Below, piece after piece: positions 1-11,268 of a stretch of 64,000 nucleotides of DNA (within the stretch, counting starts at the first letter, position 1; every line of letters starts with the position of its first letter). A model generated the notes under the pieces. The model ran no database searches. It saw only the letters and a program-made list of their open reading frames with translations, and was not told where the DNA came from. Source of the DNA: Syncephalis plumigaleata (lineage: Eukaryota > Zoopagomycota > Zoopagomycetes > Zoopagales > Piptocephalidaceae); the NCBI GenBank assembly GCA_025201365.1, contig JAIXMF010000015.1, forward strand, positions 372,001-436,000, given 5' to 3'. A program made the translations under genes and the position numbers.

Positions 1-1471
1 CCCGTCGTGGTATGTCACAGGAACAACAAGAACAATGATAGTAATGGACACTAGCTGACTTATTAATGATTGCTCGATAGCTGGCAAGTCTACTATTTGA
101 CCACAATGTCCCGTGTATTAACCATGCTGTATCACTATTTGTACATTTATTCCGTCAATAGTTGGTATGTTGTCAGTTTAATAATGATCCCATTCAATGT
201 GCTAACTGTAATATAATCATGCTCAATCCTCATGTGTGTGTCTATTCCGATAGTCGAACGTAGGTTTGCCGATCAATAAATAAACCACCTGACATGCTAC
301 TAATCATACTGCCATATCGACACGGTACATGGATCAATAGGCCGTAAGTAGTAGTCATACCATGTTGATCATACCATTCAATGAGCTAACACCATCCATA
401 TGGAATTATTCCACAAATAGGTGGTACGTATGACTACCATGACCTATCAATTGATGTACTAATCGTAGCCTATTGTTTCATTGTCCATCGATGATTACCG
501 ATAGCTCGTAAGTTCATGTATATCAAATGGCTATTTTGACGTGCTAATCACATCATAATGTTTATTCTACATATTGGCTTGTTAGCACAAAAAGAAGGTA
601 AAATAGTTTGTTGACTATAATGACTACTATGCTAATAGTAATATAAACCAAATGATATGTGAATGCATTTTCAAGAGCCCGTAAGTCAATATTTTGATTG
701 CAATGAATGAGGTACTGACTATGATATGGCACATAACCTACGTATGTTTCTGTGTGATAGTATGTAAGTTACCATCCTTATTGCAATGAATGATGCACTG
801 ACTACGATATGACACGCGATTTACGTATGTTTTTGGATGATAGGACGTAAGTAATCATTCTGATTGCAATGAATGGGGTACTGACTACGATATGACACAC
901 GGTTTACGTATGTTCCTGCATGCTAGACTGTAAGTTGCCATTTTGATTACAATGAATGAGGTACTGACTACGATATGACACACGATTTACGTATGTTTCT
1001 GTGTGATAGTATGTAAGTTACCATCCTTATTGCAATGAATGATGCACTGACTACGATATGACACGCGATTTACGTATGTTTCTGTGTGATAGGGCGTAAG
1101 TGACCATCCTTATTGCAATGAATAATGCACTGACTACGATATGGCACACGATTTGCATATGTTCCTGTATGCTAGACTGTAAGTAATTATTCCAGTCGTC
1201 CTCTACGATATATTAATCACAATACAATACACGCTGATTGAATGATAGGAATAAGCGGTAAGTAATAATTCATAATAATTCAAGTAATAATCATACCCAT
1301 ACTAATCCATTATGATTACAGGACAAGACAAGGACATCATCAAGTAGATATTATAGGTATTCAAGTCAAGAATGGATTGGTGCAAGACCCTCTAGTGTCC
1401 ATGCCATTCAAGTCATTATTCCTTGGACCAAGAAATATATCTACAAGATCATTCAATCATTTATTGAATAA
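1..1471 (+). CDS. putative 3' part of a micro-exon gene
   Basis: Sixteen consecutive intron-like segments, each beginning GTAAGT/GTATGT/GTACGT (one GC-AG at 84) and ending mostly in TAG, fill 10-1321. What lies between them is tiny: 81-83, 162-164, 254-259, 341-343, 421-423, 505-507, about 586-597, about 678-680, 761-763, 844-846, 927-929, 1010-1012, 1093-1095, 1176-1178 and 1249-1257. All these sizes are multiples of three. Joined to bases 1-9 they read through without a stop, one codon per exon for most. If 1249-1257 is skipped, the frame continues from 1322 to a TAA at 1469-1471 (49 further codons, rich in Ser, Tyr, Ile and Lys). If it is included, a TAA falls inside it. No protein family is recognised. 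The start would lie upstream of the window. Translation is inference; the splice-signal spacing is seen directly. It could instead be a spliced non-coding transcript or a decaying minisatellite. Confidence 0.35.
681..1178 (+). repeat. six-copy 83-bp tandem repeat made of intron plus one codon
   Basis: The segment is exactly 6 x 83 bp. Each unit holds an 80-nt intron-like stretch (GTAAGT at its start, an ACTGAC branch-like site in the middle, TAG at its end) followed by 3 nt. The 3-nt spacers read TAT, GAC, ACT, TAT, GGC, ACT. Units 1-3 resemble units 4-6 in order (endings with TGATAG, then GATAG, then TGCTAG), so part of the array probably arose by doubling a three-unit, 249-bp block. Upstream segments 10-680 have the same layout and similar length but share little sequence beyond the splice signals. 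Confidence 0.9.
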
Positions 1472-2232
1472 ATATGTCGTATTCTGACCATCACATCGAT
1501 GATATAAATGTAGTTGATTATTCATGTAGATGAAACTACCTGATACTAACAACTGGCATTCTACACGATAGTTGGACCAGTGGCTGGTAAAAGGGATGCA
1601 CGAGAGATCATGGTACAGGGTGATCATGCAAACAAGTCAAACGGATACTGGCAAGCTATAGCATTCCTGAGCATTACGTCAAGGTGGATAACAAGAGCAA
1701 GGAATAATACGAGTAGTACACGCTTACATTGCGATAATCGATCATGATCAAGATGCTTTATTTTGTCCTAGTATACGTTTGTGAACACACTCGTTTGTTT
1801 ACTCGTTTATTCATTATTTGCGTATCTATTGCCGTGGCATTAATTGATGCTAACAATGTTCGTTAGTACACTCATTATTCGCCATTCATAATTATCGGTT
1901 AGCATTGTCATTCTGTATAGTCATTGTATATCTAGTTGTATACACGTAGTCAAGTCCATTGCTGGCTATATTCCAATGACGAGCACATCATATTGCTGCA
2001 GTACATTAAAAGCTATAATAATATTGTATCGAATAGTGAATATGTTTTATTGATGATGAAATCATTAAATCATAGAGCGATATCAGTAGTTGTATGGTCA
2101 TGCTATGCAAGTGTCATCACATTCTCATTGTCTATATGATTGCTAATCGATTCAATGACATATTAGCATTTTAGTAGAATGAATCAGCTACTGCTCGGTA
2201 CTTACCGTATACTAATAGTGTATCGATTATAA
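1472..2232. other. spacer between convergent transcripts
   Basis: AT-rich DNA between the micro-exon array and the convergent kinase gene. An open stretch of 67 codons around 1936-2139 starts with a non-ATG codon and resembles no family, so I do not call it. No tRNA, element or clear repeat is visible. It probably contains the two 3' ends. Confidence 0.5.
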
Positions 2233-3490
2233 CTAGAGAGTACGTGGCTTTAGTCCTCTTAATGCTCGCATAGGAGAGGAACAAGTAAACCGGTCGAATT
2301 TTAATGTGTACCGCGCTTTAAGGAGATAATGTATTGCAGGAATAGCTGCATTTACGTCACCTAGTTCTAACGTGACATAACTTGCAGATTGTCCAGGTCT
2401 TCCTAAACGAGCTTGAGGTTGCATAAATTTTTCTAAATAGTCTTCCGCCGATTCTTTCGTTACTTTATAATTAGAAGCAAATGGATTTCCCAATTCAGCG
2501 TTGTTATTAGGAACAAACACATTTAAAAAGCGTATTATCATATTGCTAAGCTTCTCACAACTGGCGTATTGTTGACGTGGATTGGACGATAAATATTGCA
2601 TGTCAGCGGGATTGATAGGAGTCCAATCATCTTCTTTTCTAGGTATAAATGTTCCATCCATATCAATGATCTTTACACCGGCTATTCTACCAAGGGAGTT
2701 TTTTTGTATCATAATATCTGCATTTCATAGTTAGCATATTTCATTATTATAATGCTTGCTTACTTTTCGGAAACATATCATGATGGATAAGGTTGGCATT
2801 GTAAAGGTAAATCAAACCTACAAAGCAATTAGTTAGCATGCAATACCAGTAATCATAATGCTTACCTCTTATAATACCAGGTAATATTTTGGCTGCAGTA
2901 ATAAATGCTTTAGAAATGGTATGTCTTCTGAAGTAATCATCTAGAGTTTCACCGCGGATATAGTTGTAAAGATGACAGGCATATCGTATATCATCATTTC
3001 CATCAAAGCCAAATTGATGCAATGGAGTAATGACATTATGTCGGCCTATTTTGTGGAAACCCTTCAAATCCTTCTTTGCTTTCATCATTTCCTATTTTTA
3101 CGTTGTACGATGAGTGAGGCTATTCGACTAATAGATCAATGTATTTACTCTAAATGCACTGGATTCACTAGATGTCGTGTCGCATTTCATAAAGGCATCG
3201 TGTTTCTTCCAATTTACGCGAGCTAGTCTAGAACTTCCACCATCTTCACCGCCCCAGCGTATATTCGATAGTCCAAAGTCATTCTTGTTTGTCTCAACGT
3301 ATTGCTGGACAAAAGTACGAAGAAGAGTGTTATCGCCTATTAACAAGTTAGCAGATATCAGATAGATCACATATGAATAGCTTGCCATTATCTTCGAAAA
3401 CACCATGAGCTGAATGAGCGCTGGGTAACTGGGATAACAGTGCAAGAGCACAAATGCAATAACCAATGTAGAATGTGGAGTTACTCGCAT
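2233..3490 (-). CDS. secreted-type divergent protein kinase
   Basis: Four exons (3149-3490, 2866-3091, 2764-2817, 2233-2717) joined by GT-AG introns of 46-57 nt give 1107 nt, an uninterrupted frame of 368 codons. The N-terminus is hydrophobic (MRVTPHSTLVIAFVLLHC), suggesting a signal peptide or anchor. Kinase landmarks follow in order: a Gly-rich WGGEDGG, a Lys in AFMKC (VAIK-like), the helix-C Glu in REMMKAK, the catalytic loop HHDMFPKN split exactly by an intron, and the metal-binding DMDG in place of DFG. Lys, Glu, HxD, Asn and the second Asp are therefore all present, so activity is plausible. Substrate is unknown. An alternative 5' end is possible: an open frame to about 3704 could supply another signal-like segment through a GC-AG intron near 3355-3405. 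It converges on the micro-exon array. Family placement beyond kinase-like fold is not possible by eye. Confidence 0.75.
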
Positions 3491-3702
3491 ATTGTTCGTT
3501 ACAGTCTAAGAGCAAAGAAGTGAATGTATTTATGTTGTGTGTGTAAATAAGAAGAGTATAGTGAGCTATCGAATTGTTCACGGCAAATGGCTGCTCATTT
3601 ATAGATGAAAGGCCGATGGTTACGGTGTTAAAGCGTTTCTTAACCGACGTACCGAATAAATACAGCATGGCATTTCGCCATGTGTAGTAGCTAATTATAG
3701 AC

Positions 3703-3823
3703 ATTGAATGACATTAGGGTACTGACTTTATTGCAAATCAGCATGGATAAAGGCCATAATAGATCTTGAATGCTATTAGGGTCCTGATTATATTGCGGCT
3801 AACGTGAATAAAATCCATAATAG
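3703..3823. repeat. two diverged copies of a ~60-bp direct repeat
   Basis: Two adjacent segments (about 3703-3763 and 3764-3823) share the skeleton TTGAATG...ATTAGGGT.CTGA..TATTGC...GTGAATAAA..CCATAATAG. The copies differ at many positions, so the duplication is old. They lie directly upstream of the kinase gene. No function is evident. Confidence 0.6.
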
Positions 3824-6745
3824 TGTAATGAATTCAGCCGCAATTGAAACATGCATGATTGATATTGAAATGGAATGGAATTCGATTTAATTCCAATAAT
3901 AGCACGATCAACATGATGCATTGGTATGCAACTAGCTAACATTAGAGCATACGAAATAATAGAAAAGTCATTGAATACATTCCAATTATGATGGCAATGA
4001 CCATTAAACCATTGTTTCTACTTGTAAGCCATGCTGTCATTCAGTTATAGTTCGTGATTCAAGCATTAGGTAGTAGTAGTCTATTCATGTCAATGCACGC
4101 ACGATCACGTCAGATGATCAGTATCTATTGTGTTGTTCGATGATTTGCTATACAATTCATTACAATGACTACAGGTAAATATACATCCATCGACATTAAT
4201 GCATAATCAGTGAGTGGATGAGTGATATATTCTAGTTGACTGCATACTGCTGATAACTGAATATGAATGATAGGAATAGCAGTAGTAGTAGCAGCTAGTT
4301 GTATTGGTTGAAAGCAGAGTATGTTCAATAGAGTGTAGAGAATACAGCGATATGTATGAAGTTGATATGGTGTTTATTGGCTGAATGAGAATAGAAGCAG
4401 AGAGACAAGTAGTATGGATAGTAGTAGGAGTGAATATAACAAATGAGCACATATGCTTATAGAATACAAACAAATAAACAAATACCAATCTATTAACAAT
4501 CTATTAATACCATGCTAATGCCGTTATTACCTTCTATTAGTGCCATGTTAGTTATTGATATATACTATGCAAATAAAGATATAGCCATCATATAGGATTG
4601 CCTCGGCACATTTACAATATGCAATACAATGTCAGACAGTAACACTACAAATACAAAGTGCTAAGCGACGCGAACGGTAATAGCCAGCGCGGATATTATG
4701 TATGTACGTGTACTTTCACAACGCACGAGTAGAAGGCGTAGTGTTCGTTACGTATACATGTCACAATTAGAGGAACAAACAGCACTGGTTAGTAATTAAC
4801 ACGAGTACCGCGTACTTGCATATATTTATAAAGCACGAGTAAGTAGTGCAAAGCAGCGAGTGGAGACGTTGTATGCTGGCAAGCAAGTGTGGTGCCTAAT
4901 GCACAACGCGAGTGTTACGTATGCGTACGTGTCCCACATACTACAAGCAATGATCAGCAAGTCAACGTGAATAAAGTGGTACAACGTAGCAAGCAAACGC
5001 TGTGAATAAAGAGCATGGCATGAAATAATAGAAATACACGAGTGAGGACAAGGGAGTGTCGCAAGCAAGTAGACAAGGGAGCGAGAAAGAGAGAACTGAA
5101 TAGAGGATAGATCAGTATGAAAGGCCAGTGGGTATATGCCACGTTGCTCGACAACGAATAACGAACCAATTACTACACAGCGTGAAGAACAAAGTGTGCT
5201 TATGACAGAGCATACAGATTGGAGTGAGGCTGCCGACGAGTAGCGATACAAAATACGAGTACGCGACATACAATCAACATATTCGACAAGTAGTCATTGG
5301 CAAAGCGGTAGACTAGACGGGAATAAGACGACCGACCGAGAACAACACAAAGACTAGTAGTATACGCTTGCAGCTAAGCGCAGCCTGTATATGACTGTAG
5401 ACGAAAGTGGAGTAAGAGGAAAAGCATGAGTTGTAGTGGTGTATGTGTGTCAGAGGACGAATAAAAGAATAAAAGCAGTAGACGAGTGAGAATATGTGCG
5501 TGAACAGCGAGAACACAACGTATGAGCGATATGGCAGCTAATGCGCTGGTGGAATAGTTAGCAAGCACGATAAAATGAATATACTGATAAACATAGTCGT
5601 GATCGTACAGTACATTATCTAGCCAGGATAACATAGCGCGAGTTTGGAAAAGTGCGCCACTGACTTCAACAGCAAGTAATCCTACCAGTGCATTGAAAAA
5701 CAACACCTACGCTATGCGAACAAGCAAGTAATGCATGCCGTTTAATAGTACGATCTTTAGCATTTTAGTGCCAGCTTGCTGGTCGATTAACGTGCAAATA
5801 CGTATAGAAATAGACTGGACACTTAGTACAAGTAGCAATGATACAAATGTAAGTTGATAAACAAACATTGTTATTAGCAGTCAACACGCGTACCACGCAC
5901 ACTTATATAGCTTGGTAGATTATAGGTCAAGATTGCTATGTCTGCGCGATTGAACAGTCTACGCTGATAAGTAAAGGCGCGGAGCAGCAGTAGTGAGCAG
6001 GAGCATTATGTATAACTACGGATCTGGGTAGACTATGAATAAAGTCCATGTTTTGAACATGCTCAACCATTACGGGCCCGCCAACAAAACTCACTGCGTA
6101 CTAGCAACTACGTCACGAGAACGACTGTTTGAATGACGAAGAGAAGGAGGGAAAGACGTAAGCGGTAATGGAGTTATGGAAAGGGAAAGGGTAAATACAA
6201 GCGATAAAGAGTGACTGCATCCTGCTAATATCCTTGCTACACTAAATTACTAGGCTACCGAACACATGCAATCATGCGGGTTGTTCACCTATGACTTTTC
6301 ATATAACGAATCGATGAACATATGAAGCATCTTGGTACGCAAGCATGAGCAGCGTGCATTGTTCTATGGCAGAATTGGTTATAGGGATAATGTTTGCAGT
6401 GACGCTATTCTGCGTGGCGGTCATTGCTCAACAAAATGCGCCATCGAACATTGCTAACCATGCGATAATAGTCGATGGCTAATAGTGAAGTAAGTGGATA
6501 TTGGTACTATATCGTTCATCATTTGCCGTGCTGCTAACTAGTCATGATAACGTGATAGCGTGTTAATAAAATCGGAATAGTATTTGATAATTCCATAGAA
6601 TTACGACGTTAACTAGCTTACGACAAGTAGCTACTCAGTGTTTGTTATGATGACAATGACAACTTTCTTTTACTTAGTATTTATATCGTAATAGTCTATG
6701 TTTACTAATTAATTCATTTATTAAGCATAAAATATTTTTAATGAT
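3824..6745. other. long spacer without a supported gene
   Basis: About 2.9 kb between the kinase gene and UTP6. Several open frames on the minus strand (4125-5706) are Ser/Leu/Tyr/His-rich, lack conserved motifs and overlap one another, so they look like chance frames. The part from about 4660 to 5950 is noticeably enriched in short recurring words such as CGAGTA, GCAAGCAAG and TACGTGT, and two stretches (near 4795-4840 and 5877-5920) look like degraded copies of one another (AACACGAGTACCGCGTAC-like). This may be an eroded repeat. Confidence 0.4.
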
Positions 6746-9445
6746 TTAGTGATTGTAGAGCGCTGCTTGATAACGCTCAGCAAAACCAGCTCGATCTTCT
6801 AGAACACGCTCTGCTTTGCTATAAATATCGGCCGCTTGGTGGAATCGTCCACCGCTAAGATGCCATTGGATATACGACATCCAAATAGCTATTACATCGC
6901 GATGTAAGCTGTCAATGTATCATGTCATTATGATGAACGTACCTTCATCGGCAGTATTTGTTTGTAGCATCCGATCAAACAGCCAGTTGATACGTTGTTC
7001 CGCCACACGATCGGTATTAAGCTCTGATTCATTTTGTTCTATTTTAATACAGTGCTCGTAAAGTTGTTTAGAAGCTGGTACCGCGTTAACAATACTAAAT
7101 GTGTTACGTGGGGGGTTAGTATCAGAAAGTATTATTACGCGTCATTTCCTTATTAGTTAGTTAGTTAATTACCGATCTACAATCAATCGCATTCTATTTA
7201 GTCCTTGATGCTTAAACGACCAGTCAACGAGTTGAGTCTGCACTAGCGCACATATTTCCTCGGCAATTGTATGATCATTGGTGCGAACATGGCCTAACTG
7301 CGCAGTGGAATGCAACACTGCCTCCTATGTAATATAAGTATAACTATTGTCATTGATGAATCATATTACTCAACCATGTATTCCTGCTCCACTTGTTCTT
7401 CATTAATTTCGTCATTACGCCAAAGCAATTCTATTGTCGTGAGATAACCGCGCCAAAGCGAGCTCGAGGAGGGCAATGCGTCAATGCAGCTTGATATTCG
7501 GCTATCAACATAGAATAAGCTACTGCTACACACATGTATGTAATACTCGTATGGTTACCTAATCGTTGTCTATCGGAAACAAGTCCCAATCGTTCTATCC
7601 ATAACTTCTCGTCATCTCGATAACGATCGGTGGCCAGTACAGCTATTTCCATGGCTATTTACAACGTGTTAGTATTAGACTAGTTACCATGGTATCGGCT
7701 CACCTTTGACCGTATCCTCGAATATCGATTTAGTGAATTGAATCCATTTTACATAAAGATGCGCTGTCGTTTGCTCGTGATGATGAGCATGTTCAAACGC
7801 CTCCTTCATTGAACCAATAAGATATTTACGAACATTCTCCTCATTGGATTTACCAAGTTGTTTCTCCAAAAACAATACGTAATGCTCGCGAATCTCACCG
7901 CTTTGAATGGTCTATACATATATGCGCGATTGGTATGCAATTCGATAGATTCAGTCTGTAATGATTTACCTCAATAGCCATCTTGTAATCCTTTACGCAT
8001 TTGCGTAAGCCTTCAATAAATGCCACCGTGTCCGGAAGTGCTCCGTTTAAATGACGCTCCGCTAATAATGCCTGTGCCTCAACTTTACCGCCGAAATCAT
8101 TGGCAATGCTATAGTTGTCATGGTTAAGATCATGTTACATATAGCCCTAATCATTTCCGTTACCTTTCGTAAATTTGCATTTGTCCATTGGAGAATTTCG
8201 GAAACTGCGCATAAACATCCAGGAACTGCTTCCTAAATTGAAGATCATTTGGTATCTCTTTTCTCCAGCGTTAATCATAATGCAACGTATAACAATGTCA
8301 ATATCACCTTTTATAGCAAATTGGTACACAATTCTAGCGATAGTTCCTTCTAGCAAACTATTATCTGAATCATCAGCTTGTGTTGATGCCGCTGCCGTTC
8401 TATTGATGAGTTCCTTATGTTGCGCCTAATAACGATGATGATGATGATGATGACGTATTCGTTAGTTATGCGCTTTTTATTAATCATACTCGATGCTTAC
8501 AGATGCTGGTTCCTTCGGTTCAGCAATATCAAACTGGATCATATCCCGGTTCAGGTCATCGTTGTCGTTCGTCGCATCCATTGTGTTCGTTTCGGATTTG
8601 CCGGTTGATTCAGAAGCCTTGCCAATACCTAGAACCAATCGACGTCGTCGAATCATTTCCATATAGGCAAGCTCGAGACGGAAATACTCGATCCAAAGCT
8701 CTTTCGAGTTACTATTGAATCGTAGACCGCGTTGCATCATTGCTATCGATTGAAACGACAACTCCATTAGCCTTACTCGTTACCATTCCGTTATATTGAA
8801 CGTTAGCTTACCACGTGCAGCAACAATACTGCCATTATCTTCGAACTCCCAGGCAGCAGCGTAGATCCACAATAGCGGCTTAGTTGGATGTAGTTGCAAT
8901 GCACGCGCAAGTGTTTTACTTAGCACACGCGTTGCCTTCTTACTCTTAAGATATTCGGTATACTGAAGCCATAACTTGACGTCACCGTGAAATCGATTGA
9001 CCGCCCGTTCGTATACTTTACAAACACGCTGTTGACCGGAATAGTCACCACGCGAGGTCTTTCCTAACTTGCCATTCTTGAACTCTACACATTCCTCGAT
9101 TACTACGCGTGACACTTTCCCGTATTCCACCGTGTCTTACCTGTACGACTACGACGCTCCTTGATTAGTTTATCGAGATTGTCCTCATACTCTATGTAGC
9201 GTAGGAAATCAATCTTATGCGGCTGACGACGCTTTATCGAATACTCGAACTTGGTGCGTCTTTTAATAATAGAAATTCGTTCCGTCTAATCAAAGCATGA
9301 ACGATTAGTTAGCCTGACTTCCTTGACTAGATGGGAACTAAAGACAAAATGCAGTATAACATACCTTGCTAATAATATTACGTTCCTCTAGGTCCTCCAG
9401 TTCGGGGACCATGTCCTCCAGGTAACGCTGTATAATATCCGTCAT
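6746..9445 (-). CDS. UTP6: Utp6, U3 snoRNP/SSU processome HAT-repeat protein
   Basis: Utp6 is a component of the 18S pre-rRNA processome (UTP-B subcomplex) in the nucleolus. The N-terminus beginning MTDIIQRYLEDMVPELEDL, the following ERISIIKRRTKFEYSIKRR and the basic LIKERRSRTG segment are typical of the family. HAT-repeat motifs follow, for example LWLQYTEYLK, LWIYAAAWEFEDNG, MMQRGLRFNSNSKELWIEYF, LQFRKQFLDVYAQFP and LWRGYLTTIELL. Exons (minus): 9365-9445, 9141-9285, 8812-9084, 8501-8742, 8308-8425, 8164-8257, 7970-8108, 7704-7911, 7559-7654, about 7375-7500, 7173-7324, 6943-7094, 6746-6888. All junctions keep phase except the one between 7559 and ~7500, where the frame is off by one nucleotide with no alternative splice site. 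The gene is recognised with high confidence and this break is probably a sequence error. Start chosen at the ATG that begins the conserved N-terminus. Confidence 0.92.
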
Positions 9446-9921
9446 GGTGTTCAAGTGGCAATTCAAAAGAAATATATATGATTGAGGTTAGACGAAGAAC
9501 AAGCACCGAAATTAAAAAAAGAAAAAAATAATTACTATTCGGCTTCATTGGATGTCAATTGGGTCAATTCACAATCATAATTAATGATGCGTGTAACATT
9601 CGCCATTATCTTTGATGTAATGATGCGAGATAATCCATTGTTTGTAATTATTACTAATTGATATGTTCAAGTATCGTATGGCAAGAGTAAATACAATCAG
9701 ATTTGTGTTTATTCGAGTAGTAAACACTTTGTTATGATGATAATGACGATGATAATGCTCAATGTTAAATGGGATTTCCCCACAGCATGATATGCACTTT
9801 CAACGTCATAGTCGATACACATTTGACATTGAATGCCAGCACTCGCTTTGTTATACGTTTCCCCTGAGTTGACATACTATACATGGATAACATCATATGC
9901 CAAGGTGATGCTAATCACACC

Positions 9922-10057
9922 TAGGATGGGCACTAATAGAAGTGGATACTGGAACAAGAAAAGGGGCTAATATTGCCCAGACTTTTACAAATGTAAAGCC
10001 AGACCGTTCAAGGTTGGTTACCAGCGAGTATAGCCGTGTAGGGAGAAGCCCATCCTA
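9922..10057 (+). ncRNA. candidate structured RNA closed by a 10-bp stem
   Basis: A perfect inverted repeat, TAGGATGGGC at 9922-9931 and its complement at 10048-10057, encloses 116 nt. Inside, short hairpins can be drawn: GGGC/GCCC around TAATATT (near 9975-9990), CTTTTAC/GTAAAG around AAAT (near 9995-10012) and ACC/GGT, TGG/CCA pairings (10013-10026). The layout resembles a multi-hairpin RNA domain. The sequence lacks the conserved cores of TPP riboswitch, tRNA, snRNAs, SRP or RNase P that I can check by eye. Orientation is unknown; plus is arbitrary. Confidence 0.3.
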
Positions 10058-10950
10058 TACCACTAGTACGGCCATTGTCGATCAAATTGTGAATGGTAGT
10101 AAAAGCGAACAAAAGTAGGCTAGACTTGATCGTGATACGTGCAAGCAAGATACGTTGCAATTGCAATCTGCTGTAAGCGAATTAACCTATTGTATATATC
10201 AATCGTATTGGATAATAATCATTCTGACAAGACTAATAATCAAAATGCGTAATCTAAGAAATCGACATCATTATGAATTTGTAACGGTCTACACTGCAAT
10301 TTCCCCAGTTACTGAGCCCCTTTTCTGATTGCAAATATAAAATAATAAACCAAAGTAGTCCACCTATTTATTTATGTATATCTCGGCAGAACGGAGAAAT
10401 GAAGAAATGCATGAGTCAATGATCTATTGCTCGACGCTAATTCTAAATTGTACATTAGGAGCAAACGGTACAATTTATTGATCATCTAGGCAATGCATAC
10501 TATTTACTAAAAAGCATTGAATATACCGGAAAAAATATTGACACGTATACTTGACAACATGCGGACATGCCCCACATGTATTCTTGATTGTTGACCTTCT
10601 ACTATTACTGATGCTACTACTACTGTCATTACTATTACTACTATTACTACTACTACTACCCCTTGGTCAGCTGTCACCTTGCGTGTTGCTGCCCTTACCT
10701 CATGTGTGCGTGTGTGTGCTTGTGTGTGTGTATGTCAAGTCTCCTTTGCGTACATCAGGTAGCCATGACATGCCACTCCTGTAAATTATTTCTTGAAGTG
10801 AGCAAGTAAGCGGCAATGTAATTACAGCATTTAATGCTTGTTATGCCTGTGACGAAATACACGCTTCTCTCCTTGGGTCTTATGTTGTGTTTCGGCGTGA
10901 CTGGCTCCTTGGTAATGAACACGATAATTCTTACTAATAACCTTATCGAA

Positions 10951-10981
<31 letters not shown>

Positions 10982-10983
10982 TT
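10951..10983. repeat. (TC)n simple repeat
   Basis: A nearly pure TC dinucleotide run in the upstream region of the 11269 gene. Pyrimidine tracts of this kind recur before several start codons in this window (for example near 13670, 25330 and 59205), so it may be part of the leader or promoter. Confidence 0.85.
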
Positions 10984-11268
10984 GTATAACTCCATAAAAT
11001 ATAAATATATAACAATCTAGAGTTTCTATTTCACTACTAACGCAAAGTAGTAAATATCGTTAGCAATCAATCCATCTATCCATTTATCTATCTATCTATC
11101 TATCTATTTACTTTTCTTTCTTTCTTTCTTCTTCCTGTTCCTATCCCATTCGTCGTGTCAACGATCATCATCATCGTCATCATCATTAGTTACTCATTAT
11201 TTATCATATCGAGTGACATCTTTCTTGACGGTAGTTTAAGCTTGATACACATTCGTTGATTCATTAGT

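Larger units (their letters stand above)
9446..11268. other. intergenic region between divergent UTP6 and the 11269 gene
   Basis: About 1.8 kb of divergent promoter/leader DNA. It contains a candidate structured RNA (9922-10057), a TTA/CTA-rich stretch near 10600-10665, a (TC)n tract at 10951-10983 and (TATC)n near 11085-11107. The open frame at 10551-10784 is made of simple-sequence Leu codons and is not supported as a gene. Confidence 0.6.

Noticed and set aside
681-1178. CRISPR-like or plain minisatellite array
   Set aside because: Units are directly adjacent with no unique spacers, and the host is eukaryotic. The ordered splice signals and 3n spacers fit intron-like units better.
681-1178. 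Tandem intronic snoRNA cluster
   Set aside because: ATGATG and CTGA words occur in the units but far too close together for box C/D snoRNAs, and the older units do not keep them.
1322-1471. Ribosomal protein eL20 C-terminus
   Set aside because: A faint GAR...HxIQ resemblance exists, but the neighbouring conserved blocks of eL20 are absent.
4125-5706. Overlapping minus-strand open frames
   Set aside because: Low-complexity Ser/Leu/Tyr/His composition, no motif, overlapping frames and no splice pattern.
9922-10057. TPP riboswitch
   Set aside because: TTACCAGCG resembles part of the TPP core, but the CTGAGA and GGATAAT elements are absent.
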